A stretch of 64,000 bases of DNA, from contig JACZJT010000062.1 of assembly GCA_014860445.1 (NCBI GenBank), positions 1 to 64,000 on the forward strand, given 5' to 3'. The stretch is from Burkholderiales bacterium (lineage in GTDB: Bacteria; Pseudomonadota; Gammaproteobacteria; Burkholderiales; SG8-39). Within the stretch, counting starts at the first letter, position 1, and each line of letters opens with the position of its first letter. Below the pieces are notes generated by a model. It searched no databases and was not told the origin of the DNA. It was given only the letters and a program-made list of their open reading frames with translations. This document shows, piece after piece, positions 44,308-52,667 of this stretch. Position numbers and translations under genes: made by a program.

Positions 44308-45081
44308 ATGGATCTGGAACTGAAAGACAAAGTCGCGATTGTCACCGGCGGCACGCAGGGCATAGGCAGGGCGACCGCGTTGCGGCTGGCAGCGGAAGGC
44401 GCGAGCGTGGTGATCGCGGCGCGCGGCCGGGAAGGGCTGGATGCGGTCGCAGCGGAAATTCGCGCCGCCGGGGGGAAGGTTGCCGCAGCGCAGGCGGATG
44501 TGAGCCGCGCCGAGGATTGCGCAAAGCTGGTGAGCGAAGCCGTCAAGGCATTCGGTCGTCTCGACATTCTGGTGAACAATGCGGGCACCTCGGCGGTGGG
44601 TGACTTCGAATCGGTGACCGATGACATCTGGCAGGCAGACTTCGAACTCAAGCTCTTTGCCGCGATCCGGCTCGCGCGTCTCGCGATCCCGCACATGAAA
44701 CAGCAGGGCGGGGGGCGCATTGTCAACATCACCAATATCGGCGCCAAGCAACCGCGCGCCAAATCGATGCCGACCACGGTCACGCGTGCCGCCGGCCTCG
44801 CCTTCACCAAGGCGCTGTCCAAGGAATTCGCGCCGCACCAGATCCTGGTCAATACCATCTGTATCGGACTGGTGCGCGCCGGACAGCATGAGAAAAAAGC
44901 CGCCAAGGCGGGCAAGACCGTCGAGCAACTCTACGCCGACATGGCCAGGGACATACCGCTGGGCCGCGTGGGGCGCGCCGAAGAGGTCGCCAACGCCATC
45001 GCGTTCCTCGTCTCGGGCGCAGCCAGTTTCATCACCGGCAGCAGCATCAATCTGGATGGCGGCGCCTCGGCGGTTCTGTAG
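44308..45081 (+). CDS. SDR-family protein with divergent catalytic residues
   Basis: The 257-residue protein keeps the short-chain dehydrogenase cofactor motifs ('VTGGTQGIGRATAL', 'DILVNNAGTSAV') and C-terminal 'SSINLDGGASAVL', but the catalytic N-S-Y-K tetrad is replaced. The Asn position reads Lys ('FELKLFAAI'), the Ser region is 'VNITNIGAK' and the YxxxK pair reads Thr and Arg ('MPTTVTRAAG'). It could still bind NAD(P) but should not use the usual mechanism. I start at the ATG at 44308 behind a G-rich ribosome-binding site. It precedes a normal SDR gene by 40 bases. Confidence 0.85.
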   Translation: MDLELKDKVAIVTGGTQGIGRATALRLAAEGASVVIAARGREGLDAVAAEIRAAGGKVAAAQADVSRAEDCAKLVSEAVKAFGRLDILVNNAGTSAVGDFESVTDDIWQADFELKLFAAIRLARLAIPHMKQQGGGRIVNITNIGAKQPRAKSMPTTVTRAAGLAFTKALSKEFAPHQILVNTICIGLVRAGQHEKKAAKAGKTVEQLYADMARDIPLGRVGRAEEVANAIAFLVSGAASFITGSSINLDGGASAVL

Positions 45082-45121
45082 GCGGCCTCGCGGCATTCAT
45101 GAGATATCAGGGAGAGACTGC

Positions 45122-45889
45122 GTGAGCAAAGCATTCGATCTTTCAGGCCGGGTCGCGATCGTCACCGGCGGCAATGGGGGCATTGGCCTTGGCATGGCGA
45201 CGGGGCTCGCGCATGCGGGGGCGTCCGTGCTGATCGCCGGGCGCAACGCCGGGAAGAACGCCGCCGCGGTGAAGGCGCTCCACAAGCAAGGCGCGAAAGC
45301 CGCGGCCTTCGAGGCCGACGTAACCGTGCAGGCCGAGTGCGTCGCCTTGATCGCCGCAGCAAGCAGGCAGTTCGGCAGGCTGGACATACTCGTCAACAAT
45401 GCCGGCATCAATATTCGCAAGCAGCCCCAGGATTACACCCTGGACGAATGGAAAACCGTGCTCGACACGAATCTCACCAGCGCCTTTCTCTGCAGCCAGG
45501 CCGCCTATCCGGCCTTGCAGAAAGCGGGAGGCGGCAAAATCATCAACATCGGTTCGATGCTGTCGATATTCGGGGCTGCCTTCGCCGGGCCGTACGGCGC
45601 GAGCAAGGGCGGCATCGTGCAACTGAGCAAATCGCTCGCCTGCGCCTGGGCCAAGGACAACATCCAGGTGAATGCAGTGCTGCCGGGCTGGATCGATACG
45701 GAACTGACCCGCCGGGCGCGCGAGGATGTGGCTGGCCTGCACGAGCGCGTGCTCGCGCGCACGCCCGCGGCGCGCTGGGGAGATCCCGCGGATTTTGCCG
45801 GTATCGCCGTGTTTCTCGCCTGCAGCGCGTCGGATTACGTGACCGGCGCGGCAATTCCGGTCGACGGAGGCTATTCGACGCAGGTTTGA
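45122..45889 (+). CDS. SDR-family oxidoreductase
   Basis: The 255-residue protein has a complete classical SDR set: 'VTGGNGGIGLGMATGL', 'DILVNNAGINIRK', catalytic Asn in 'LDTNLTSAFLC', Ser in 'INIGSMLSIFG' and Y-x3-K in 'PYGASKGGIVQL', then 'NAVLPGWIDTEL'. It is probably NAD(P)-dependent, acting on a hydroxy or keto substrate, with glucose/gluconate dehydrogenase-like sequence style. It starts at a GTG (45122) after GGGAGAG. A partner of the divergent SDR gene upstream is possible. Confidence 0.92.
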   Translation: MSKAFDLSGRVAIVTGGNGGIGLGMATGLAHAGASVLIAGRNAGKNAAAVKALHKQGAKAAAFEADVTVQAECVALIAAASRQFGRLDILVNNAGINIRKQPQDYTLDEWKTVLDTNLTSAFLCSQAAYPALQKAGGGKIINIGSMLSIFGAAFAGPYGASKGGIVQLSKSLACAWAKDNIQVNAVLPGWIDTELTRRAREDVAGLHERVLARTPAARWGDPADFAGIAVFLACSASDYVTGAAIPVDGGYSTQV

Positions 45890-45930
45890 ATTTCTGCCGG
45901 TCGCGCAGGGGACGATCCGCCGCACGGCGG

Positions 45931-45959
45931 TTGCAAATCCGGTCCGCAAGGCATAAAAT
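45931..45959 (+). promoter_or_regulatory. Sigma-70 promoter of the tetR-hcr operon
   Basis: TTGCAA (45931-45936) and TAAAAT (45954-45959) are separated by exactly 17 bases, a strong match to the sigma-70 consensus for this GC-rich background. The predicted start of transcription is near 45966. Confidence 0.65.
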
Positions 45960-45973
45960 TGAACGATGGTTCA
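45960..45973. promoter_or_regulatory. Candidate TetR operator
   Basis: TGAAC-GATG-GTTCA is a perfect 5+4+5 palindrome (7-bp arms with one mismatch if extended). It directly follows the -10 box and covers the predicted transcription start, an ideal place for repression. It also overlaps the first in-frame ATG (45966) of the regulator gene. Confidence 0.6.
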
Positions 45974-46025
45974 GTTTCTGAATAAGAGTTCCAATCCCGG
46001 TTCCGGCAAAACGGTCTCAGAGCGC

Positions 46026-46652
46026 ATGCGGCGCAAGAGCGAGGCGCGTCGGCTGGACATATTGCACGCTGCGGCACGCGTGTTTCGCCGCAGCGGTGTG
46101 GCCGCTGCCGGCATGCGCGAGATCGCCGAGGAGGCCGATCTGTCGCCGGGCAACCTCTACTACTATTTCTCCGGCAAGGACGAGCTGCTGTTTTTCTGTC
46201 AGGACCGTACGCTGGACCGCATGCTGGAGGCGGCCGAAACCGCGCGCGCATCCACCATCCCCGTTGGCGACCAGCTGCGTGCCGTGATCCGCGCCCATTT
46301 GCATTACACGCTGGATGAACTCGAGGGCGCGACCGCGCACCTCGAAATCGACATGCTGGCCGAGAATCTGCGCCGCGGCATCATCGACAAGCGCGATAAA
46401 TACGAGCTGGCGGTGCGCGCGCTCATCACCAAGGGGGTCAAGCGCGGCGAGTTCGCCCCCTGCGACGCGGCCCTGGTGGCGCGGGCCATTCTGGGCGCGC
46501 TCAACTGGACCGTGCGCTGGTACCGCCCCGACGGCGCACAGAGCGTCAGCGCGATCGCCGAGGGGCTGGCCAACTACCTGGTGCGCGGCATCGCCGCGCA
46601 TCCGCAAGAAACAACCGTGCCCGTCAGGGCCCAATCCGGAGGTCGAAAATGA
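46026..46652 (+). CDS. TetR-family regulator of the hcr operon
   Basis: The 208-residue protein has the TetR helix-turn-helix near the N-terminus ('ILHAAARVFRRSGVAAAGMR', 'EIAEEADLSPGNLYYYFSGK') and a ligand-binding helical domain. It is the first gene of an operon with hcrC, hcrA and hcrB (ATGA overlap with hcrC), so it is likely an autoregulator sensing an aromatic acid or CoA thioester. I choose the ATG at 46026 because the upstream ATG at 45966 coincides with the predicted transcription start and operator; the longer form would add 20 residues. Confidence 0.9.
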   Translation: MRRKSEARRLDILHAAARVFRRSGVAAAGMREIAEEADLSPGNLYYYFSGKDELLFFCQDRTLDRMLEAAETARASTIPVGDQLRAVIRAHLHYTLDELEGATAHLEIDMLAENLRRGIIDKRDKYELAVRALITKGVKRGEFAPCDAALVARAILGALNWTVRWYRPDGAQSVSAIAEGLANYLVRGIAAHPQETTVPVRAQSGGRK

Positions 46653-47194
46653 ATGCCGTAGCGAAACCGACAGCGCAGCGCAACGCCCATATCAGACTGC
46701 GCGTGAACGGAGAGGAGGTCGAAGTCTCCTTCGCGCCTTACAAAACCCTGCTCGAAGTGCTGCGCGAGGACCTGGACCTCACCGGAACCAAGCACGGCTG
46801 CGAGCTGGGCGAATGCGGCGCCTGCGCGGTGCTGGTCGATGGTGAGCCGCTGCTGTCCTGCCTCAAGCTGGCGATCGAGTGCGACGGCAGCGCGATCGAG
46901 ACCATCGAAGGCCTGGCGGCAGGTGCGGAACTGCACCCGCTGCAGGCGGCGTTCTCCGATCACGGCGGCTCGCAGTGCGGCTATTGCACGCCGGGGGTGC
47001 TGATGACCGCGAAGGCGCTGCTCGATGCGGAGCCCAATCCCAGCCGCGAGCGCATCAAGGAGGCGCTGTCCGGGAACCTGTGCCGCTGCACCGGCTATCA
47101 GCAGATCGTCGATTCGGTGGAAGACGCGGCGCGCATTATCAACGAGACGACGATCAACGAGACGACGGCAAACCAAAAGAGGGCAGGAGCATGA
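46649..47194 (+). CDS. hcrC: 4-hydroxybenzoyl-CoA reductase, [2Fe-2S] gamma subunit
   Basis: The 181-residue protein carries the two [2Fe-2S] cluster motifs of the xanthine oxidase family small subunit: the plant-type '[18 protein letters not shown]' and the C-terminal '[12 protein letters not shown]' with '[12 protein letters not shown]'. It passes electrons between the FAD/4Fe-4S subunit and the molybdenum subunit. It overlaps tetR and hcrA by ATGA, so the operon is translationally coupled. Assignment to 4-hydroxybenzoyl-CoA reductase rests on the linked hcrB. Confidence 0.93.
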   Translation: MNAVAKPTAQRNAHIRLRVNGEEVEVSFAPYKTLLEVLREDLDLTGTKHGCELGECGACAVLVDGEPLLSCLKLAIECDGSAIETIEGLAAGAELHPLQAAFSDHGGSQCGYCTPGVLMTAKALLDAEPNPSRERIKEALSGNLCRCTGYQQIVDSVEDAARIINETTINETTANQKRAGA

Positions 47195-49656
47195 ACGCGC
47201 CGAAGAAGTTCGATGTCATCGGCCACGCGCGCAGGCGCGTCGACGGCCGTGACAAGGTGACCGGGGCGTTGCGCTACGCCGACGACCTGAAGCTGCCGCG
47301 CATGCTGCACATGAAGCTGCTGCGTTCGCCGCACCCGCATGCGCTGATCGAAGCGATCGACGTTGCGCGTGCGCAAGCGTATCCGGGCGTGCACCTGGTG
47401 CTCACCGGCAAGGACTTTCCGGTGCCCTTCGGCATCATGCCGGTGGCGCAGGACGAACACCCGCTCGCGCCGGAGCATGTGCGCTACGTAGGCGATCCGG
47501 TGGCGGCAGTGGTGGCCAAGGACGAGCAGACCGCCTCCGAGGCGCTGGCGCTGATCGACGTGAAGTACAAGGCATTGCCGACGATCTCGACGCCGGAGGA
47601 AGCGCTGGCGCAGCCCGAAGCGCGCATTCACGACTATACCGACGCGGGCAACATCCATCGCAACCAGTCCTTCGAGTTCGGTGACGTCGAGGAGGCGCTG
47701 GAGAAGTCGGACCACGTTTTCGAAGACCTGTTCTTCTACGAGGGCGACAACCACATGGCGATGGAGCAGCACGCTTCGCTCGCCAGGGCCGAGGGCGATG
47801 GCAAGCTCACCATCTGGTCGAGCACCCAGGACCCGCACTACCTGCACCGGCAACTCGCGCGCGTGCTGCAGATGTCGGCCGCGCACATACGCGTGATCGC
47901 CTGCGACAACGGCGGCGGCTTCGGCGGCAAATGCGATCCGGCCGGGCATGAGTTCGTCGTGTCCAAGGCGGCGCTCATGCTCGGGCGGCCGGTCAAGATC
48001 TGCCTCACGCGCGAAGAAGTGTTCTATCTGCACCGCGGCAGGCATCCGGTGCTGATGAAATTTCGCACCGGCGTGACGAAGGAGGGCAAGCTCACGGGCA
48101 TGCATTTGCAGACCCTGCTCGACGGCGGCGCCTACGGCTCCCACGGACCGGCGAGTACGTTTTACACCGGTGTGCTGACGCCGTTGACCTACGAGCTGCC
48201 GCGCTTCAAGTTCGAGGCCTGCAGGATGTTTACCAACAAGCCCGCCTGCGGCCCGAAGCGCGGCCACGGCACGCCGCAACCGCGCTTCGGCCAGGAAATC
48301 CAGCTCGACAAAATCGCCGAAAAACTCAAGCTCGATCCGGCGCAACTGCGGCTCAATATGGTGACCAAGCCCAACACGCTCACCGCGAGCTGGCTCAAAA
48401 TCGGCAGCAACAGCCTCGCGGAATGCATACGCCAGGTGGTCGACGGATCGGGTTGGAAGCAAAAGCACGGCAAACTGCCGCAGGGCCGCGGCGTAGGCAT
48501 CGCCTGCAGTTCCTACATGACCGGCGCGGGCGTGTCGATCTACTGGAACAAAATGCCGCATACGGGCGTGCAACTGAGCCTGGACCGCAGCGGCCAGGTG
48601 ACGGTGTTCTGCGGCGCGACCGAAGTCGGGCAGGGTTCGGATGATGTGCTTGCAGCGGTCGTCGCGGAAACCCTGGGCATCACCACCAGGGAAGTGCGCT
48701 GCATCACCGGCGACACCGGCATCACGCCGATCGACCTCGGATCGTATTCGAGCCGCGTGACGCTGATGATGGGCAATGCGGCGCTGCAGGCGGCGGGTCG
48801 CGCGCGCGAGATGCTGGTCGCGGCGGCGGCCGAACAACTCGAGGTCCTGCCCGAGAGCATCGTGCTCTCGCAGGGGCGCGTGTTCGCCGCGGGCGACGCG
48901 AACAAGAGCATGAGTTTTGCTGAATGCGTGGTCTATGCGGAAACCAAATTCGGCACGCTCGGGACGGTGGGTTCCTACACGCCGCCCAAGCCGCCGGGCA
49001 AGTTCAAGGCCGCGGGCGTGGGCCCGTCACCCGCGTATTCCTTCTCTGCCTGCGTGGTCGAGGTCGAGGTCGACGAGCATACCGGCTGGATTACCGTACC
49101 GAAAATATGGGTCGCGCACGACATCGGGCGCGCGCTCAATCCGACGCTCGCACACGGCCAGGTCATCGGCGGGATCTACATGGGACTGGGCGAAGCCCTG
49201 ATGGAAGAGCAGGTGTTCCGGCGCCTGCCACCCAAGCTCTCCAATGCACTGGTGCACAAGATTCCCTCGCTGCTCGAATACAAGAGCATCACGTCGCTGG
49301 ACATGCCGGATGTCGAGGTGTATCTGGTCGAAGACCCGGACCCGAACTGTCCCTTCGGCGCCAAGGAGGTGGGGCAGGGGCCGCTGCTGCCGGTGATGCC
49401 GGCGGTCGCGAACGCGGTGTTCGATGCAGTCGGGGTGCGCATCGACGAAGTGCCGATCACCCCGGAAAAAATCCTGCGCGCGCTGCACCTGAAGCGTGAA
49501 GGCAAGAACCCGCGCGTCGGGCCGGATCATTTCCCCGATGTGCCCTACGTCGAGCCGACCTACGTCATTCCTCCCGGCGAAGGTGGCGACGGCACGGAAA
49601 GCAAAATGGCGGTGCGAAAATCCGCGAACACACGCGCGGAAAGGGCGGCATCATGA
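47191..49656 (+). CDS. hcrA: 4-hydroxybenzoyl-CoA reductase, molybdenum alpha subunit
   Basis: The 821-residue protein is a molybdopterin-cytosine-dinucleotide subunit of the xanthine oxidase family: 'DNGGGFGGKCDPAGHE', 'VFCGATEVGQGSDDVLAAVV' and 'GAKEVGQGPLLPVMPA'. With HcrB and HcrC it reductively removes the phenolic hydroxyl of 4-hydroxybenzoyl-CoA to give benzoyl-CoA, the key step of anaerobic phenol/4-hydroxybenzoate breakdown. The position of the catalytic Glu of xanthine oxidase (GEPP context) is Gln729 here. About 50 C-terminal residues beyond the fold are low-complexity and charged. A GGCAGGAG ribosome-binding site precedes the ATG; the start overlaps hcrC. Confidence 0.9.
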   Translation: MNAPKKFDVIGHARRRVDGRDKVTGALRYADDLKLPRMLHMKLLRSPHPHALIEAIDVARAQAYPGVHLVLTGKDFPVPFGIMPVAQDEHPLAPEHVRYVGDPVAAVVAKDEQTASEALALIDVKYKALPTISTPEEALAQPEARIHDYTDAGNIHRNQSFEFGDVEEALEKSDHVFEDLFFYEGDNHMAMEQHASLARAEGDGKLTIWSSTQDPHYLHRQLARVLQMSAAHIRVIACDNGGGFGGKCDPAGHEFVVSKAALMLGRPVKICLTREEVFYLHRGRHPVLMKFRTGVTKEGKLTGMHLQTLLDGGAYGSHGPASTFYTGVLTPLTYELPRFKFEACRMFTNKPACGPKRGHGTPQPRFGQEIQLDKIAEKLKLDPAQLRLNMVTKPNTLTASWLKIGSNSLAECIRQVVDGSGWKQKHGKLPQGRGVGIACSSYMTGAGVSIYWNKMPHTGVQLSLDRSGQVTVFCGATEVGQGSDDVLAAVVAETLGITTREVRCITGDTGITPIDLGSYSSRVTLMMGNAALQAAGRAREMLVAAAAEQLEVLPESIVLSQGRVFAAGDANKSMSFAECVVYAETKFGTLGTVGSYTPPKPPGKFKAAGVGPSPAYSFSACVVEVEVDEHTGWITVPKIWVAHDIGRALNPTLAHGQVIGGIYMGLGEALMEEQVFRRLPPKLSNALVHKIPSLLEYKSITSLDMPDVEVYLVEDPDPNCPFGAKEVGQGPLLPVMPAVANAVFDAVGVRIDEVPITPEKILRALHLKREGKNPRVGPDHFPDVPYVEPTYVIPPGEGGDGTESKMAVRKSANTRAERAAS

Positions 49657-50675
49657 TGCGTCTGCCGTGGTTCCAGTATCAGGCGCCGAAGAGCGTGGCG
49701 GAAGCCGCGCGCATGCTCGCAGGCGAAGGGCCGCGCGGCATGCTCATCGCGGGCGGTACCGACCTTCTGCCGAATATGAAGCGCCGCCAGCAGACGCCGG
49801 CAACGCTCATATCGCTCAAGCGGGTCGAAGGGCTCAAGAAGATCGCCAACGGTTCCGGCCTCACGCTGGGCGCCGGCCTCACGCTGACCGAGGTCGTCGG
49901 AGCACTCGCCGTGCGCGAAAAGTATCGCGGCCTCTGGCAGGCGGCCGCGCAGGTGGCTTCCCCGCACTTGCGCAACATGGGCACGCTGGGCGGCAATCTG
50001 TGCCTGGACACGCGCTGCAATTACTACAACCAGAACGAGGATTGGCGCGAAGCCATCGGGTACTGCATGAAGAAGGAGGGCAAGACCTGCTGGGTCGCGA
50101 CCGCCAGCAAGCGCTGCCTCGCGGTGTCGTCGACCGATACCGCGCCGGCGCTGATCGCGCTCGGCGCCAAAGTGCGCCTGGTTTCCGCTGCAGGCGATCG
50201 CGAACTCGAACTCGCGAGCCTCTATAACAACGACGGCATGGACTACATCACGCGCAAGCCGGACGAGATCCTGACCGAGGTGGTCCTGCCGGATTCCGCC
50301 GGCTGGAAGAGCACGTACTGGAAACTGCGCCGGCGCGGATCCTTCGACTTTCCGCTGCTGGGCGTGGCCGCGGCGGTGCGCGCCGCGGCGGATGGCACGG
50401 TCGAGGAAGCGCGCCTGGTACTGGGAGCGGTGGCCTCGCAACCGATCGTCGCGAGCAAGGCGAGCGAGTTTCTCGTCGGCAAAAAGCTGACGGACGAGCT
50501 CATTGCCGAGGCCGGCAGATTGGCCGCGTCCCGCGCCAAGCCCATGGACAACACCGATCTGGATGTCTACTGGCGCAAGGAAGTCGTGCCCAGTTTCGTC
50601 GGCTATGCGCTGCGCGAAATTCGCGGCGACGACATGCGCGCCGTACGCATGCAGACGGCCCGCCAGGCGCTTTGA
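49653..50675 (+). CDS. hcrB: 4-hydroxybenzoyl-CoA reductase, FAD/[4Fe-4S] beta subunit
   Basis: The 340-residue protein is an FAD-binding subunit of the xanthine oxidase family ('LIAGGTDLLPNMKRR', 'LRNMGTLGGNLCLDTRC'). It contains the extra loop unique to 4-hydroxybenzoyl-CoA reductase: C122, C138, C146 and C155 ('DTRCNYYNQNEDW', 'GYCMKKEGKTCW', 'KRCLAV'). As I recall, these are the same four residue numbers that ligate the additional [4Fe-4S] cluster in the Thauera aromatica enzyme. The cluster lets ferredoxin donate electrons. Overlaps hcrA by ATGA; last gene of the operon. Confidence 0.95.
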   Translation: MMRLPWFQYQAPKSVAEAARMLAGEGPRGMLIAGGTDLLPNMKRRQQTPATLISLKRVEGLKKIANGSGLTLGAGLTLTEVVGALAVREKYRGLWQAAAQVASPHLRNMGTLGGNLCLDTRCNYYNQNEDWREAIGYCMKKEGKTCWVATASKRCLAVSSTDTAPALIALGAKVRLVSAAGDRELELASLYNNDGMDYITRKPDEILTEVVLPDSAGWKSTYWKLRRRGSFDFPLLGVAAAVRAAADGTVEEARLVLGAVASQPIVASKASEFLVGKKLTDELIAEAGRLAASRAKPMDNTDLDVYWRKEVVPSFVGYALREIRGDDMRAVRMQTARQAL

Positions 50676-50865
50676 GCCCGGCGGTCGGACGCGCTGTTCA
50701 CCGCGTTTCGGCGGCTGCAGTCGGCTCGCGATTTTCCCGGTTCCGGCATTAGTCCTGCCGCGGTTGCGCGTATACTTCACCGACGCGGCAGAAAGGCGTG
50801 GGCGGAAACTCGCAGGGGCGAAGACGCCGGCTTTTCTTTTTCCATGCACTGAATTGGAAGTGCGC

Positions 50866-51327
50866 ATGAAATCAATGCGATCCGAAGTGGTCCAAGGCGG
50901 GCTTGCAATGCTGCTCTCCGGCGTCTGCCTGTCCGCAGCGGCGACCCTCGGTGAGGATGCGGGTTCGGTGGCGGTCGATCAGGCGCAACTGCAGGCCGGA
51001 CTCAAAGTCAGCGGCACTGCGAAGTTTTCAGTACACCAGCTGCAACTGTCTTCGGGCACCATGGTCAAGGAATATGTGTCGCCGGCGGGGATGGTGTTCG
51101 CCGTGTCCTGGCAGGGCCCGTCGATCCCGGATCTGCAGCAGGTGCTGGGCCGGTATTTCGAAGCGTATGTGGACATGTTGAAGAACCGTGGCAACGCGGG
51201 CGGTGCAAGCGCGACGCAGCAGTCCGGGCTCGTCGTGCAAAGCGGCGGGCATATGCGCGCCTACTTCGGCCGGGCGTACATTGCGCCGATGTTGCCGCGG
51301 GGTGTTGCCGCGGAAGAAATCGAGTAG
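50866..51327 (+). CDS. DUF2844 secreted protein
   Basis: The 153-residue protein has a signal peptide (residues 1-25, ending near 'SAAA') and the DUF2844 wording: 'ATLGEDAGSVAVDQ', 'GTMVKEYVSPAGMVFAVSWQ', 'GPSIPDLQQVLGRYF'. Function is unknown; it is probably periplasmic. It precedes the DUF3443 lipoprotein by 11 bases. The two families recur as neighbours in Burkholderiales, so they likely act together. Confidence 0.85.
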   Translation: MKSMRSEVVQGGLAMLLSGVCLSAAATLGEDAGSVAVDQAQLQAGLKVSGTAKFSVHQLQLSSGTMVKEYVSPAGMVFAVSWQGPSIPDLQQVLGRYFEAYVDMLKNRGNAGGASATQQSGLVVQSGGHMRAYFGRAYIAPMLPRGVAAEEIE

Positions 51328-51338
51328 GGCCCGGCCGC

Positions 51339-52586
51339 ATGCGCTACGGACTTGCGTCGGCATTGCTTGCAGCCCTCACCCTGATCCAGGGTTGCGGCGG
51401 CGGCGGTGGGGGCGGCGGCGACGCTGCAGCGCCGGCGCCGACTCCGGCTGCCGCGCCTAGTGCCGTCACGACCGTTTCCACGGCGGCGAATGTACACCCG
51501 ATATCCGTCAATCCCGGATTGTCAAACAACATCAATCTGGCGTTCACCAGCGTAACGCTGTGCGCACCGGGCAGCAGCACCAACTGTCAGACCATAGACA
51601 ATATCGTCGTAGACACCGGGTCCAGCGGGCTGCGCGTACTATCTTCCGCGCTGTCGGCTACGCTGGGCCTGCGGCAACAAGTCGATGCCGGCGGCACGCC
51701 ACTGATCGAATGCGCGCATTTCGTGGACGGCTATGCCTGGGGCCCGGTCAAGCTGGCGGACCTGAAACTCTCAGGCGAACTGGCGAGTTCGCTGCCGATC
51801 CAGGTGATGGGCGATCCGAATTACCCCGGGGTGCCGACCCGATGCGCGGCCACCGGCCCGTCGAAGAACAGCGTACAGGAATTGCGCGCCAACGGAATAC
51901 TCGGTGTCAGTGTGTTCCGGCAGGACTGCGGCAGCGCCTGCACGCTGCCCAACAACCGGGGCTTGTACTACGCCTGCCTCTCGCCTTTCTTTTGCGCGCA
52001 GGCAGCGGTCCCGCTGGCGCAGCAGGTGCAGAATCCGGTATCGATGTTTGCGGTCAACAACAATGGCGTGATCATCCAGCTGCCCTCGGTGCCGGCGGTC
52101 GGCGCTGCGACCGTGAGCGGTTCGCTGGTGTTCGGCATCGGCACGCAGTCCAACAACGCGATCGGAGCGGCAACCGTGCTGGGCGTGAACCCGGCCAACG
52201 GGAATTTCACCACGCTCTACAAGGGCAGCAGCTACACGGCCAGCTTTTTAGACAGCGGGTCCAACGGGCTGTTTATTTCGGACAGCATTGCCGTCTGCGG
52301 AAGCGCGACGGCGGCACCGGGATTCTACTGTCCCGCTTCGACCATCAACGGCTCCGCGGTGCTTCAGGGGACCAACGGGACCAGCGCAACGGTCGATTTC
52401 AGCATCGCCGACGTGGGAAGCCTGCTCGCCGCAAATCCGGGCTTTTCCGCCTTCGCGAATGTGGGAGCGCCCTTCCTCTCGAACAGCTTCGACTGGGGTC
52501 TGCCGTTCTTCTACGGACGCAATGTCTACACGGCGATCGAAGGCGCCGGCACGCCGGCCGGACCCGGGCCTTATGTCGCGTTTTAG
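51339..52586 (+). CDS. DUF3443 lipoprotein with pepsin-like DTGS/DSGS motif pair
   Basis: The 415-residue protein has a lipoprotein signal ('LTLIQGC' with lipid-attached Cys19) followed by a poly-Gly and Ala/Pro-rich linker. It then has a beta-rich domain with two aspartic-protease-like motifs about 215 residues apart: 'IDNIVVDTGSSGLRVL' and 'ASFLDSGSNGLFIS'. DUF3443 has no established function that I know. The paired D-T/S-G-S motifs look like the two catalytic Asp loops of pepsin-type proteases. The gene ends in three tandem 12-base copies of its last codons plus stop (52576-52611). Confidence 0.85.
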   Translation: MRYGLASALLAALTLIQGCGGGGGGGGDAAAPAPTPAAAPSAVTTVSTAANVHPISVNPGLSNNINLAFTSVTLCAPGSSTNCQTIDNIVVDTGSSGLRVLSSALSATLGLRQQVDAGGTPLIECAHFVDGYAWGPVKLADLKLSGELASSLPIQVMGDPNYPGVPTRCAATGPSKNSVQELRANGILGVSVFRQDCGSACTLPNNRGLYYACLSPFFCAQAAVPLAQQVQNPVSMFAVNNNGVIIQLPSVPAVGAATVSGSLVFGIGTQSNNAIGAATVLGVNPANGNFTTLYKGSSYTASFLDSGSNGLFISDSIAVCGSATAAPGFYCPASTINGSAVLQGTNGTSATVDFSIADVGSLLAANPGFSAFANVGAPFLSNSFDWGLPFFYGRNVYTAIEGAGTPAGPGPYVAF

Positions 52587-52611
52587 CTTGCGTTTTAGGT
52601 CGCGTTCTAGC
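52576..52611 (+). repeat. Three tandem 12-bp repeats carrying three in-frame stops
   Basis: Units tcgcgttttagc, ttgcgttttagg and tcgcgttctagc follow each other. Each contains an in-frame TAG, so the terminal Ala-Phe-stop of the DUF3443 gene is repeated three times (x-A-F-stop). Confidence 0.75.
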
Positions 52612-52667
52612 CCGCATTCGGGGCCGGCCTATGGCGCCGACGCGGCAGACTGCACACGCCTGCGCGC

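Noticed and set aside
45966-46025. Upstream ATG for the TetR regulator
   Set aside because: It lies inside the predicted operator at the predicted transcription start, leaving no leader for ribosome binding.
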